Positions 32,019 through 43,090 of a stretch of 64,000 nt of DNA are shown here, piece by piece (positions within the stretch are counted from its first letter, which is position 1; every line of letters starts with the position of its first letter). Source of the DNA: Acholoe squamosa (taxonomy: Eukaryota; Annelida; Polychaeta; Phyllodocida; Polynoidae); NCBI GenBank assembly GCA_949317995.1, contig OX439038.1, positions 68,090,659-68,154,658 of the forward strand, given 5' to 3'. The notes below the pieces were generated by a model. That model ran no database searches. It saw nothing but the letters and a program-made list of their open reading frames with translations, and was not told the DNA's origin. A program made the translations under genes and the position numbers.

Positions 32019-32185
32019 TGTAGTGTTGAGCCATCGGCCAATCACAGACCAGTATTCAGGTCATGTGACCTCTTGTGAATAAATAATTAGTTTGAGTCCA
32101 GCAGCCATTTTGGTTCAGTGTTGTGTGTGTATCTCCAGGAGTTAAATTCATGGATTATTCAGGTCATAGCCCATAGAACATTACA
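32019..32185 (+). repeat. 3' LTR of element 3
   Basis: 167 bp, identical to 27103-27269, with TG...CA ends. AATAAA inside would supply the polyadenylation signal. Confidence 0.97.
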
Positions 32186-32190
32186 ACTAG
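32186..32190. other. Target-site duplication, right copy (ACTAG)
   Basis: Repeats the five bases at 27098-27102 on the other side of element 3. Confidence 0.95.
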
Positions 32191-33915
32191 TTCGAGGTTG
32201 TTCTTACAATCTTCGAAAGTCTTTCCAAATACTATGACATCGTCGAGGTACACCAAACAATTCTTCCAAAGAAGATCGCTTAGCATTTCCTCCATCATGG
32301 CTTCGAAAGTGGCCGGTGCATTGCACAGCCCAAAAGGTAGAACGTTGTACTGAAATAGGCCCATGTGGCTCGAGAAGGCTGTCTTCTCCATGTCCTTAGG
32401 GGCCATCCCAATCTGCCAGTACCCCGATTGGAGGTCGAGGGTACAAAAGTATTTGTTCCCCCCCAATGAGTCTAAGGTCTCGTCTATCCTTGGTAAGGGA
32501 TAGGAGTTTTTCTTTGTCAAGCCGTTCAGCTTTCTATAATCGATACAAAATTGAATAGACCCATCCTTCTTTGTGGTCATGCACACAGGGCTAGACCAAG
32601 GGCTTGTGCTCGGCACTATGACCCCTTTTTCTAGCTGTTCGAGAATTTGCTTCTCAGCCTCCACCTTCTTTTTCAGTAGTAACCTCCTATAAGGTATTTT
32701 GAAAGGCTTTGAGTCGCCCGTGTCAATCGTATGTAGTACCCTGCTGGTGCGACCTACCGCGCCCCCCGGTTTCCCGAAGGCATCTTTGTAAGTGGCAAGC
32801 AGGGTTCGAAGTCCTTCCTTTTCTGATTTCTTTCTCAAGGAGGAGTCGTTTACTAACTTCAGTAGGTCATCTGATAATCCCCGTTCCATCCCCGCAGGTA
32901 ACTCGTTTCGAAATCTAGATTCCGAAATGTGTTCTATTAGGGACATGTCACCGATTTTCTCGTTCTTTTTAAGGTACACAGGTTTCAGACCCCTGTTCAT
33001 GATTGGGACTACTGTCCACGATCCACTTCCCACTAAAGTGTCGACCGAATCTAGGTGTAAGCTAGATAATGCTTCGTAGTTGGGTTCGAAGATGGCATTC
33101 GAACCTCGAAATGCATGGTTCGAAGAACACAAAACATCACAAGCCGTTCCTGGTGGAATTTTCACCGTCTGTACTACGGTGGCTACCGTGGACACATGTC
33201 TCAATAAGCACGGGATCTCGCAGTTGTATGGTTGCCTTATCTTCAACATCCCGAATCGGGGATCCAACACAGCACCGTACAAGCTTGCAAAGTCCAGGCC
33301 AATTATCCCGTCGTCACTTATCTCGGCTATAGTAGGGCTCATTACATATTCATAGCCCCCCATCCCGATCCGTATGAAAGTCTTGCCAAAAGTCTGCATC
33401 TGGCTACCGTCGGCCGTGCAAGCATTAACACCAACTGGTAGCGTTTCATGGTTGCCGGACACCAGATTGAAGAATTTTCTCGAGACACACGAATGGCTGG
33501 CACCTGTGTCAATCAAAAATTCCCCAGTCCGCCCCTTCACCGATGCAGCAATGTACCATCGTTTTCCCCCCAAAGGTGAGGAGTTCTGGGCGAATCGCAG
33601 TTGTTCCTTGGAATCACCGATCTCCCATCCGAAGCCCTTCAAGAAGGTTACACACGGATGGTTCGGGGGGAGGTGTGCCGCACTCACTCGCGTCAACTCT
33701 TCAACCCAACCTCCCTCATCTTCGACGTGGGATTGCTCCCTCTGGTCCTGGCATATGACTGCCCCTTCCCCGTCGAAGCCCCCGGCCCGGGCTGGGGTGA
33801 GAGGATCCTTCTCACGTACCAGTCCCCCGGAGGGTATTGATTCCTGTACTAGCTCGGGTTCGCCAGCGGTGGCTTTTTGGCAGATTATCGAATCACGGAC
33901 CACATCCTTTGCCAT
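32191..33915 (-). CDS. pol: pol of element 2, N-terminal part (protease and RT)
   Basis: Encodes an acidic leader, aspartic protease (FLIDTGASHSCVSRKFF), a linker, and most of the reverse transcriptase (PYRRLLLKKK, SSPVCMTTKKDGSIQFCIDYRKLN, LDLQSGYWQI, FGLCNAPATFEAMM, CLVYLDDVIVFGKT). Strongly alike element 1 pol in the same order. It begins just after the gag stop in another frame, as in element 1. Its 3' edge is the nested element 3. Confidence 0.93.
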
Positions 33916-33929
33916 GGATGCGATCCTCT

Positions 33930-36527
33930 TTAGTTTTCCTCATCTTTCGTCTCCTCTACGTAATTGACTCGGGATAGTACAGGTTTTGGTGCTGTACATT
34001 CGTGAGCATAGTGCCCCATTTCTTGGCAACGGTAGCATCGTAGTTTACTACGGTCAACTCTCCGACGCGTGGGTCTGGTAAGCATTGTCTCAGAGAAGGT
34101 TTTCATGAAGTCCTCCATCATTTTCTTCATATCCAGAGGTTCGGGTGTAACAGTAGTTCTTGGTGGAGGCATTACTGGTGTTCGAACCACAGCCATTTCT
34201 CGTACATGGCTGTCCGAATTGGATTTCTGCTCCACCCGGGGTTCATTGGCACGTCGGTTATACATCCGCCGAGGGATATATTTTCTTTTAACGTCTTTTT
34301 TTACCTGTACTGCAGAGATACTGCCGTCCTCCTCCTCGATCTCTATGATCTCGAAGTCGTTGTCAGTCAATTCAGTGTATGTCGGTTGGTGTATCCCCGA
34401 CACAGAAGCTGTACTTGTGTTAGTACTCGCACAAACCTTGGTATTAGAGGATTTCAATTCTACCTTCCCCGCCATGAGGGTCTTCTTTACTGTCCAGCAT
34501 TCAATTCCCTCGAACAGGTCAGTCAATGTTGGATTTCGTCCTTTCCAAGCATCCAAAGCTGCTTGTTGTTGTTCCTCGTCTCGAAGTCCGCTCACGAATT
34601 GTGGTAGCAAATCGTTCAGGAAAAACTTATCAGAAGGATTGGTTCCTGGCCGTGCCCTCTGCAGCAGGGATTGCAACTCATACCCATAGGCTCGAAATGA
34701 TTCTTGTGGCTTCTGTGTCCGTTTCTTGAAAAGCATGAAAGGGTCTTCACTTACCAGGTTATACAGTAAAATACTAGCAATCTCGACTAGCTCTTGAAAA
34801 GTGCCTCGTTCGAAGTACACTTCGTTCCACTTTTCGACAGCTATTCGGCCGGGGCCATATTTCAGGCATCTGATTAGATGAGGCAGAGCCTCTTCAGGGG
34901 TCCATGCGTTACACCTCATGTCATCAGTGAAGTTCGAGAACCATTCTTTCCAAGTCTTTACACCCTCGTATAGCTTGGGTAAAATGGCCTGACGCCTAGC
35001 CGCATTATTCGAGCGTACCAACTTTTGGCATTGGTTGACACTCCATTCTCGGATGGTCTCCTCACTATGTGCTGCGTTCGAGGTATTAGCTGATTGATTC
35101 AGCATGTCTTCTAACACGCTACTCCGGGACCGGCGCCTCGGAGGTCCACCTGTAGCGCCCCCAGCCCCTGCGGGTGGGGCAGTCGGACCTTGGGTAGTAC
35201 CCGAAGCACTACCCCCTGACGCACCTTGGTTCCCGGTGCCTAAAGGTTCTGACTCATCCACAGAGTTGTCATCATAAGACAACTCGAAGTGGCCTTCTTG
35301 TTCATCATTATTCCTGTATTCAGTTTCGTCGTTTCTGCCAGTCGTGACACTAAATCGTATTCTACGTTTTTCGGGTTCTGTTGTCCTTGATTCATGACTA
35401 GGGTCGTAGACACTGTCCTTACGGACATGAAGATCCGCATTTTTGTTTACGAACGGGTCGTATCGATCTGGTTTTTTTAAAGCTTCGGCCAGTGTTGATG
35501 TTGCCACAGGTGAAGGTCCTTTCACGAATGTGGCATCGCTTTTAGAAGGTCTCTGCTGGTAGAGTGTATCTAACTGGGTTACAGAAGCACTAGTGTCTGT
35601 CTCGAAAGATGAGTCTTTCCCCGTCTCTAGGTCTACTTCATTAATCTGACCATCACTCTCTATTCCCGACACACATGTTTTGAGGGTAATTTTTTTCTTC
35701 GTCAGGTTGGCTATTTCGAGGCAAAGCTCTTGTTGCTTCAGGAATAAATCTTGGTTGCTATCTTTGATGGATTCCATCACATCCTCGTTATTCAATATAC
35801 ATTGATCTCGAATCTCTAGCAACTTGTTTGCTTCATACTTGTATTGTTCCATTTCGGCCTTTAATTGCTCGGCCTCTTTCTTTAGTTCGAGGTTCCTGAT
35901 GGTGGAGCTAGCTTCCTGTTCCTCCAGGTCAACTTCTCTTCTTAGTTTCTCGTTTTCCCACTCTGCCTTGGCGAGTTCTATATTCCTTTCCATGACATAT
36001 GCCTGGTATTCGAGGTCGCGTTTCACTTTCTCCTTCAGTTCGGTTTTTTTCTCGAGTTCCTTCATGTCATTCAACATTCGTTCTTTCTCGGTTTGGTACT
36101 GGGAGCATTGTTTCTCCAGGTTCCTAAGCCTCAGAACTTTCTGTTCGGAGTCTTCTAGCTTTGGTTAACCTTGACGTAGGCGAATTTTGTTCATGGCGTC
36201 GAAACTCAGCTTGGCCTGCTCGCGCAAATATTCTGCTGCCGACTCAGTAACTCTCTTCGAGCCTCCTATGTCGAATACTGAGACGTCTACATCGTCTAGG
36301 GATCGGCGAGGACTTATTGTTTTCGTTTCCGCTCGAGCTGAGGCTGTTCGTTGAGCATCGAGGGTCATCATCATAATCGGCGGTGGTGTCTCTGTGGTCT
36401 CAGTGTTTAATCTGTAGGTATAGTTCGCGGCTGGGGTGGACATTTCTCCTGATCCGGGGTTTCGAACTACCCTCTCCACGTTGGGTCCAGTTATGGAGGT
36501 ATATCCTCTCATCTGTATTCTATCCAA
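33930..36527 (-). CDS. gag: gag region of element 2 (broken)
   Basis: Same architecture as element 1 gag: a short N-terminal domain, a long E/K/R/Q-rich coiled coil (about 35700-36160), a G/P-rich hinge, a capsid-like domain (LPKLYEGVKTWKEWFSNF and FKKRTQKPQESFRAYG) and a CX2CX4HX4C knuckle (CYRCQEMGHYAHEC) near the C-terminus. The whole is shorter than in element 1. About one break is present. The protein would form the particle and bind RNA. Confidence 0.88.
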
Positions 36528-36642
36528 GTCATTAGCATGAGCAGTGTCATTCGGTGTGGATCCCGAGATGTTTGATGTTTCATCTCGAGATCCTTCGTGC
36601 TCGTGTTCGGCCTCCAGGGCCGCGCACTAACACCAAGTATTG

Positions 36643-36654
36643 GTCACGGCACCA
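36643..36654 (-). other. Primer-binding site, tRNA-His-like, element 2
   Basis: TGGTGCCGTGAC on the minus strand, one base inside the LTR; identical to element 1. Confidence 0.75.
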
Positions 36655-36655
36655 G

Positions 36656-37012
36656 TGTAATGGTTCGAATTATGGTTTCGACTAGTTCGAAGTGAAAACC
36701 AGACGAGGTATCTCGGGTTAGTGCAACTGGCACGTGTTTATTTCGGTGTAGGTATTACATCCACCTCGAAGAGTACTGCTTAGCTAGGCATAAGCTCAGG
36801 TAAGGGTGGTCCGACTCCGTTGGCAGGCAGAGCCAGACTAACGCCTCCCTCGGCCCCAGGTAGGGGCTGGAGCGAGGCGGACAGTGCTGCCACCACCCTG
36901 CAGGGACCAGTGGTCGAAGAGACCTCTGGTGACTACCGGTGATGGGCGCACCGCTCGAAACGCCCTCTCGGGGGAGACGCTCACACTATATCACGATCTA
37001 CGAGCCCCTACA
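36656..37012 (-). repeat. 5' LTR of element 2
   Basis: 357 bp with TGTAGGGG...CCATTACA ends on the minus strand. The inner edge is set by the primer site. The sequence shares the ends, a GTGCTGCC block and an AATAAA (36737-36742, minus) with the element 1 LTR, though the middle has diverged. No second copy was found in the window. Confidence 0.8.
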
Positions 37013-37722
37013 AATACAATCATGTCATTCCATTTCCATGACGCAATATCTCCCAGACTAGAAGGGCTATCTACAAGTGTTATACCTTGTTTTAAAGCTG
37101 ATAACATCAATTCTAAATTTCATATTTAACCTCGGAGGACCCTTTCCCCTCATCTGTCCACATATTTTTACCCCTCGACCTTTATAAATGAAAAAAAATG
37201 AAAACATGAATATTTTCAAAAAAAATGTAATGATACAAATTATTTTTGTAATTATTAAACATTCATAATATCTCATAAATCTAACTAATAGAAAATTAAC
37301 TTACCACACATGTGACCTTTCCTCTAAGGGTTCAAGGTTATAAAAAATGGTTATACTGGTAAACAAGGTAAATACTTACTGAAAAGTACCTAAATCCGTT
37401 GGAAAAGCTTTAACCTCGCAAACATGATGAAGTGTACAAGACACCAAAATAGAAGTTGTGTCCTTTAGACTAGAGCGACAGACATATATACCCTTCATAC
37501 TTTGCATTCTCACCTTAAACTCAGAGTTTGACACGTTTTTCACAGCTAATACTTGAAAGAAAAGTAGCATTTATTTTATCTCCCCTTAGCATGCTGCACA
37601 CACAATGTGTGAATGCTTGCTGCGAACACAGTATATGAATAAATTATAAGTACAAATAAATAGTAAAAGAAAAAACGACAGGTGGCGCCACCCACTTATT
37701 ACGTTACTTTAACGTTTTACTT
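37013..37722. other. Gene-free AT-rich stretch
   Basis: Flank of element 2. No gene or RNA seen. A 12-base palindrome GGTGGCGCCACC lies at 37681-37692. Confidence 0.5.
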
Positions 37723-37768
37723 GTTAACCCACCCCTACCCCAAAAGGGTAGGGTAGGGGTGGGTTAAC
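37723..37768. repeat. Perfect 18-bp inverted repeat (hairpin)
   Basis: GTTAACCCACCCCTACCC at 37723-37740 and its exact complement at 37751-37768, separated by 10 bases. It could form a hairpin or cruciform at the edge of the R3 copy. Confidence 0.9.
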
Positions 37769-38014
37769 TTACTTTTTTAAATTTTTTTTTAAAGGCGCCC
37801 CTCCCCATCCCGAAGGGCCCCCCCGCCCCACCCTACCCTAGGGGGGCCCCCCACCCCAAGGGCCCCCCTCCTCTTCCCTCCCCGCCCCAAGTGTTTTTTT
37901 TCCAAATAAAAAACTCACCATCAGGTCACGTGACCAAATGGAGCACATGACCATATATGGGCATGCACACCACTAATTAGGTTGAGCTCAAGGTCACATG
38001 ACCATATATATATG
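37769..38014 (-). repeat. Repeat R3, inverted copy, outer part
   Basis: Reverse complement of about 15000-15260: the C-rich tract (37797-37889), CCAAATAAAAAACTCACCA, and GGTCACGTGACC, CACATGACC and CCATATATGG words. It continues on the far side of the insert at 40205. Confidence 0.75.
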
Positions 38015-40204
38015 GTATTATTCAACTCCCCAAAACGTTACGTATGTGAGGTACACTTTTAGATGTCTGTAGGCTTTCTAAATAAATGATTCTTTATTTC
38101 TAGTCTATTCTAGTGTAGTATGTATATGAATTAAATGATTAAAACAAAAATCATGGCTCAAGTCTGCATAGTAAGGCCACAGAGGGGGTCTTTTGGTATC
38201 GGTGTGGAAATCCTCACATACGTAACGAAAATATGTGGAGGAGAAACGAAATGTTTCCAGTTGCCCTGGCAGAAATGACTGACCACTGGAAGTCACTCAG
38301 AGGATCTCAAATTAGCTAAGCTCACAGTCTACTGTGATTTTGCAGCTCCATTTACACTGAAATTTCTCAAAAAGGTAAGGAATTTCAAACAAATTCTCAT
38401 GAAATAGTGTGTGTTATATATGTAATGGTCTGCAATTGTCTTAGATTGCATGGAAATGATGTATTTTGGGTTTTATTTCCCTCTGATTGAAAGTCCCAAG
38501 CCATAGACTGGCCATAGCAGTTTGGTAATGCCATTTAATTTGGCCAGGGAGCCCCATACTCTTTAAGGCTTTATTTTCCTCACATATGTAACATTTTCAC
38601 TGGGGAATGGAAATTGCCCTTCCTGAGCTACTCCTGCTGTATATTTATCCCCAAATCATTATTATTTGTTGAAGTTAGGGCTTACCTCTACTGCTAGGGT
38701 TTATTAGGTCCAGTTTGGATATTTTGAAATGACACCCCAGCCTGTCTGGGGTGAGAAGTGTAGATTATTTTTCGAAATTTTCACCTCCCACACCCCAAAA
38801 GTGCATTATTTAGCAAGATTACCTGCTCTTTCCATTGTTTATTTGCTCCTGGACCTACAATCAATCATTTCAGTACATATAACCTCTCTTTTGATATGTA
38901 CTTTGCCAGCAGTATTCCTTTTCCCCCCCCTCCTCAGCATTTCATTACGTATGTGAGGTGTTTACTATATGTGTTGCACTACACACCTCCAAATAGAATT
39001 TTTCAAATAGATTGGTTGATAATCTTATAAAAGTGTCCCTATATAATATCCTGGATAGAATTAAGGCACTTACCATTTAAATTTCTGCAAGTTTCCCACA
39101 AATTTGAAAACGTTATGTATGTGAGGTTTTGTTCATTTTAGTTACAATGTGTACTTCAGACCCACCCAGACTATACATAATTCACCATTAAATGCACATA
39201 TGGTTCCCCAAACTAAAATATTAGTGAATGTAGCAATCCTGCAATTTTTTTTTTTCAAAATGTTTTTATGGTTGCTATATTCTAGGGTAAGGCTGCACTG
39301 TCAGTCAGTAATGGTATTTGTGGGGTTTTATCCATACACAATTTTTTGTTCCTCCTAACTTCTCATCCCCCATTGAGAAACTGTAAATATTAGAGTATAA
39401 TTGCTTGATATTACTCACCTTAGTTGTTCAACAATTATATTCAATCTTTTGCAGTCTGCAAGTTTCTGAGGAGGACAGGCTGCCCAATGAGGATGGCATG
39501 CGCTCAGAGTGAGATGCAAATGACCCATAATATGGTATAGTGTGTTAAGATATGCATTTGAACTATTAATTTAACAAGTCCTGTACAAGAAATAGTGATG
39601 CAGATGATCTGTGATGTTTAAAAGTATTGCTTTATCCAAATCCTCACATACGTAACGTTTTTTTTCTTTGGTGTTCAGAAGTGCCTTTGCAGATCTGGAC
39701 CAGAATGTATATGTATTGTTGGAAAAGAGTGACATCTTTTTGAGAGTAGGGACACTCTAGATAATAGAGAGTGTTTTTCATAAAGATCTAGTTTTTTTAA
39801 ATGTATGAGGGAAAAGTTAAGAATGCTAGGCTACATATTCAAAACTTTCACTGAACTCCATATTTAGCGATGAGGTGTAATAAAAAGTTCTTGGTGCAGG
39901 GATTTCATTTTTGCTACACCTTAAGGCATGTATTGTAACATTTTGGACACAAAATCTGATGTACATGGAATGATATTTAACAGCTTTTATGACTGTTTGT
40001 TTAAAAACGTTACGTATGTGAGGGTAAAGAATTATGGTTTTACTCCACAGGCTATAAAAACTGACGCATTTGGAGTTGGTGACTTGAATCAACCTTTCTA
40101 ACAATCCAAGATACAGGGCTTTCAATAAAATAAAGTGTTGTTAAATAATATTGAGTTTGTGATTTTATTGGTTCTCAGGCTGGTGAACATCCTTCACTGA
40201 ATCA
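38015..40204. mobile_element. 2.2-kb insert in R3 with seven phased 20-bp motifs
   Basis: This block separates two parts of R3 that are contiguous in the 14-15 kb copy, so it is an insertion. The motif AAAACGTTACGTATGTGAGG or a close variant occurs seven times; its TACGTA core starts at 38039 (+), 38219 (-), 38585 (-, variant), 38946 (+), 39114 (+, variant), 39649 (-) and 40011 (+). Spacings are 180, 366, 361, 168, 535 and 362 bases, all near multiples of 180. No coding region was recognised. An AATAAA lies at about 40126. The ends share only a weak GGTxATTCA-like inverted likeness, so the class is unknown. Confidence 0.65.
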
Positions 40205-40480
40205 CCCCATATGGGCATGCACCACAGGGGGTCCAGTGACGTCACAGGTCATGTGACCAAATGGAGGGTCACATGACCACCTAACTAGGTCACATGGTCA
40301 CATGGTCACCTAATTAGGTCACATGATTTTCACTTGGTCACCTAACTAAGTCACGTGCTGATCTCGTGATCACCTAAGTAGGTCAGTAGGTCATGTGCAG
40401 CTCACATGACCAAATGGACTATAATGGTGCCATACCTCGTTGCAGCTCACATGACCAACTGGACTATAATGGTGCCATCA
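40205..40480 (-). repeat. Repeat R3, inverted copy, inner part
   Basis: Reverse complement of 14080-14157 plus 14719-14800: dense GGTCACATGACC-like words with CCTAACTAGG and CCTAATTAGG spacers. It lacks the LINE found at 14158-14718. A short unit CAGCTCACATGACCAANTGG is duplicated at about 40410 and 40442. Confidence 0.75.
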
Positions 40481-41150
40481 CTGTGAAAATGCATCACGGG
40501 CTGCATGGTGCACGCATGGAGGGTGTTTCAAAATTGTGTTTTGATTAGAATAATGAAGTATACACAACACCATCATGATCTTACAAGGGGAACTTTAGGG
40601 TTATTTATTGATATTTGTTAAAGGTAGTAAAGGGAATAAGCAAATGGTGCCAGAAGAAAAACTGTAACTAGTATCCAATTGTAGACGAACAGTGCTATGC
40701 AAGCACTAATGGGATGCATATTGTCCAACTGTGACATCCTCTAGAGGCTATTCCAAAACACTACCCCCTGTGGTGTGAGGACCTTCATGACAAGGGCATC
40801 AAGGAGCCGAATGGCGTCACTGGGAGTTCACAAAAGAGAAATTCTCCTTCTATTCCAACAGTGGACATAGAAGATTTATAAAAGGTGACAAACTTGGGGT
40901 TTCTTGTTTCTTGAGGTGAGCATGTGGGCAGCTGGTGTCCATATGCATGAGCCCGGGCCTACATGTTTGTCTTTTGTCATGGGATTCAGTGAACCAAATA
41001 AAAGAATAGGGAAATGAAGCCTTGGTAATGATTTCCCCCTCAAACCACCAAATAGATTCAATCATTCATCTCATAGATTCAGGCATCAATAGGTGTTATC
41101 CCTGCTGTGTTGGGCAAGCAGCATATGAATACCTATTCAAACACCTGTCC
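40481..41150. other. Gene-free stretch
   Basis: No coding or RNA signal recognised. Confidence 0.5.
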
Positions 41151-41164
41151 AAACTGAGACTTAA

Positions 41165-41245
41165 TGTCCGGAAAGCAAAGGCTCTCTGTTAACTTTGGAT
41201 TACAATTAGTGGAGGTAAAATCAGCCAAACCAAACCAAACCAAGT
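41165..41245 (+). mobile_element. LINE 3'-end fragment
   Basis: AATTAGTGGAGGTAAAATC followed by (CCAAA)n matches the 3' terminus of the LINE at 14158-14718 (ATTAGTGGAGGTAAAATCGA). Only the last 80 bases or so are kept. Confidence 0.75.
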
Positions 41246-41341
41246 CTTAATATCAGCCACCCCTGCAATATTAGTGAAATTTATGCCTTTCATAGCAGGC
41301 AGTGTCTATGTTTTGCCTGTCAGCTCCTAGTAGGCACAGAA

Positions 41342-41407
41342 TGTTGAATCAACATTGAAATAATGTTTATCAACCATGATTAACATTATTTCAATATTGA
41401 TTTAACA
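41342..41407. repeat. Foldback hairpin, 26-bp arms
   Basis: Arms 41342-41367 and 41382-41407 are complementary with two mismatches; loop of 14 bases. AT-rich, built on AACATTGAAATAATGTT words. Likely a small foldback repeat. Confidence 0.8.
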
Positions 41408-41524
41408 GTTCTGTATCCAGTGAGCTGTAGTTAGACCCCAAAAATCTAAACCATGATGCACAGTCTGGTCTCAATGGCTGAATAGATAATCTTAAGCTTA
41501 CACATTCTCGCACTGTTATTCTTC

Positions 41525-42571
41525 GATCTGACATGCGCCACACAAAATGATGCGAAAGGATGACACCCACCATTTCCTCACTACAGGTAAATGCCATGTC
41601 AGCTCCTGCAGAAAACGAACCACTGTAATAGAAAAGGATGCCTGCCACTGATGGCTTCTGCAGTGGGGGAGACCTTTTTGAGTTTGAAAAGCACAGGCAG
41701 TATTTTGATAGGTTTGATAGCACTGGGAATTCTAACACCACTGGTCCTGCTGTGCTGACTAAGTCCATGAATCAAGTTCCTCAAGAACAGAGATGTCTTT
41801 TCTTTTTATCATGAGATTTTAATTTCCTAATATGTCTTTCATTTTGTAGCTGCTGAGTAAGTGAATAAAAAGGCTTTAATGTAGCTGAGTGGAAGTTGAA
41901 TGAAGGTGCAGTGGGGCAGTGAAAGCTTTAAAGTTGTGCCATCAGGTACTTTCTGTAAGTAAAATAACTACACTATCAAAGACATCACAGCAGCAGGATC
42001 ATCCCTGCTGGTGAGCCATGGGAGGAGAAGGGTTTACTGAGGATTTAAATCAGGATCTACTTCTTTTTACAGAAGGTCTACCCACACCTCAGACATCCCA
42101 GTGAATGTATACAATTCGTAACTTTTACCATGGGCTTGGTAGATGGCCCATCTTTAATGGTTAAATCTACTGTAACATTGTGGGATGTTTAGTGTTACCT
42201 GTGGGCTAGCCACTGAATCCAATTTATCTTCCATTAGGGGCAGGGCCCAGAGCCACCTGCAGGGCACCAACATAACTAGGCTACCCCAATGCGTGGCTCA
42301 TCTAATCACACAGCCATTCTGCTTCAAGTTCACCTTCCCAGCATGCACCATATTGGGGTAAGAGCATGTTCACCGCAAGGGAAAGCAGCCATAACATTTT
42401 ACTCTTTTTTTGTCTGGCCAGGTGAAGTGAGAGGTGGGCAGGAGTATGGAGGGAAAACGTAAACCGACTCAGGTGGGATGGGGCTGGCTGGTGGTTAAGG
42501 GAATTAGGGTTGAGACCTTATGGAAGAAGTTGTATCTGAAAATACTATGCGACTATGCCATCTAGTATAAC
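41525..42571 (+). repeat. Dispersed repeat R1, longest uninterrupted copy
   Basis: About 1.05 kb matching 58081-59095 nearly throughout and 48020-48420 over its first 400 bases. Shared words include ATTTCCTCACTACAGG, GGATGCCTGCCACTGATGG, CTACTGTAACATTGTGGG and GCCCAGAGCCACCTGCAGGG. No reading frame is kept between copies, so it is probably a non-coding mobile or segmental repeat. It runs on into R2 at 42597. Confidence 0.8.
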
Positions 42572-42596
42572 ATACTTTATCCCTTGGTATGCTTTA

Positions 42597-42810
42597 TCCC
42601 TTACATACCAATGAATGTGAAAAGAAGCAAGAATTATCGGGTTTGGCTAAGGAATGATAGCAGAAAGAAAGAATGTAGGAAAAATAGAAAGAAAGAAAAG
42701 AAAGGATGAGCTTTGACACAAAATTAGCCAAATTAAACAGATGACGCTCATAATCATCCCAGACATTGCTAATCAATGACGGTTGGTGCACATACTCATG
42801 TATTGTGTCG
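42597..42810 (+). repeat. Dispersed repeat R2, copy 1
   Basis: CTTACATACCAATGAATGTG, GAAAGAAGCAAGAA, GACACAAAATTAGCCAAAT and GCTCATAATCA occur in the same order at 61497-61690. In this copy R2 directly follows R1, suggesting that the two are parts of one longer repeat. Confidence 0.75.
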
Positions 42811-43090
42811 GTCGAGACATCCTTTTTAATATGATGATTCTCGGTGACATTGATGGAGAGATAACTCAAGAACCCATAGATACAATTTATATATCTTTAT
42901 TGTGTAGGCTTAACAATTGATGTTTCATCATGAACAATACTTCTCGCTTGGCTAATGAGACGATACACATTTCCATTGTGAGAGATTCCATACTCAACTT
43001 ACAATACAATAAATAAGTCCTTCCGTCCCGCGATGATGATCTCCATCGTGCACTGCATTGTTACCATAGGATGTCTATGGTTCCAGGGTT

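Larger units (their letters stand above)
27103..32185 (+). mobile_element. Complete Mag-type Ty3/gypsy retrotransposon, element 3
   Basis: 5083 bp, plus strand, inserted into element 2 pol. It has two 167-bp LTRs that read identical base for base, a primer site matching tRNA-Ser(GCT), one long gag-pol frame, a polypurine tract and a 5-bp target duplication. The identical LTRs and the uninterrupted frame show a very recent insertion; it looks whole. The VSDD form of the RT motif, the gag-pol fusion in one frame, the paired cysteine motifs and the tRNA-Ser primer site fit the Mag clade. Confidence 0.96.
20550..37012 (-). mobile_element. Ty3/gypsy element 2 with ORF3, split by a nested element
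   Basis: Minus-strand gypsy element of the same lineage as element 1. Order in its own direction: 5' LTR (37012 to 36656), tRNA-His-like primer site, gag, pol, a 540-base spacer, and a third coding region (ORF3, 24033 to 20550). Pol is interrupted by element 3 (27103-32185). The whole interval is richer in CpG and TTCGAA/CTCGAG words than the flanks, and ORF3 shares that style, which supports ORF3 being part of the element. No 3' LTR was recognised left of ORF3, so the element is probably incomplete at that end. It is broken: the nested insertion plus perhaps one or two other breaks. Older than element 3. Confidence 0.85.
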
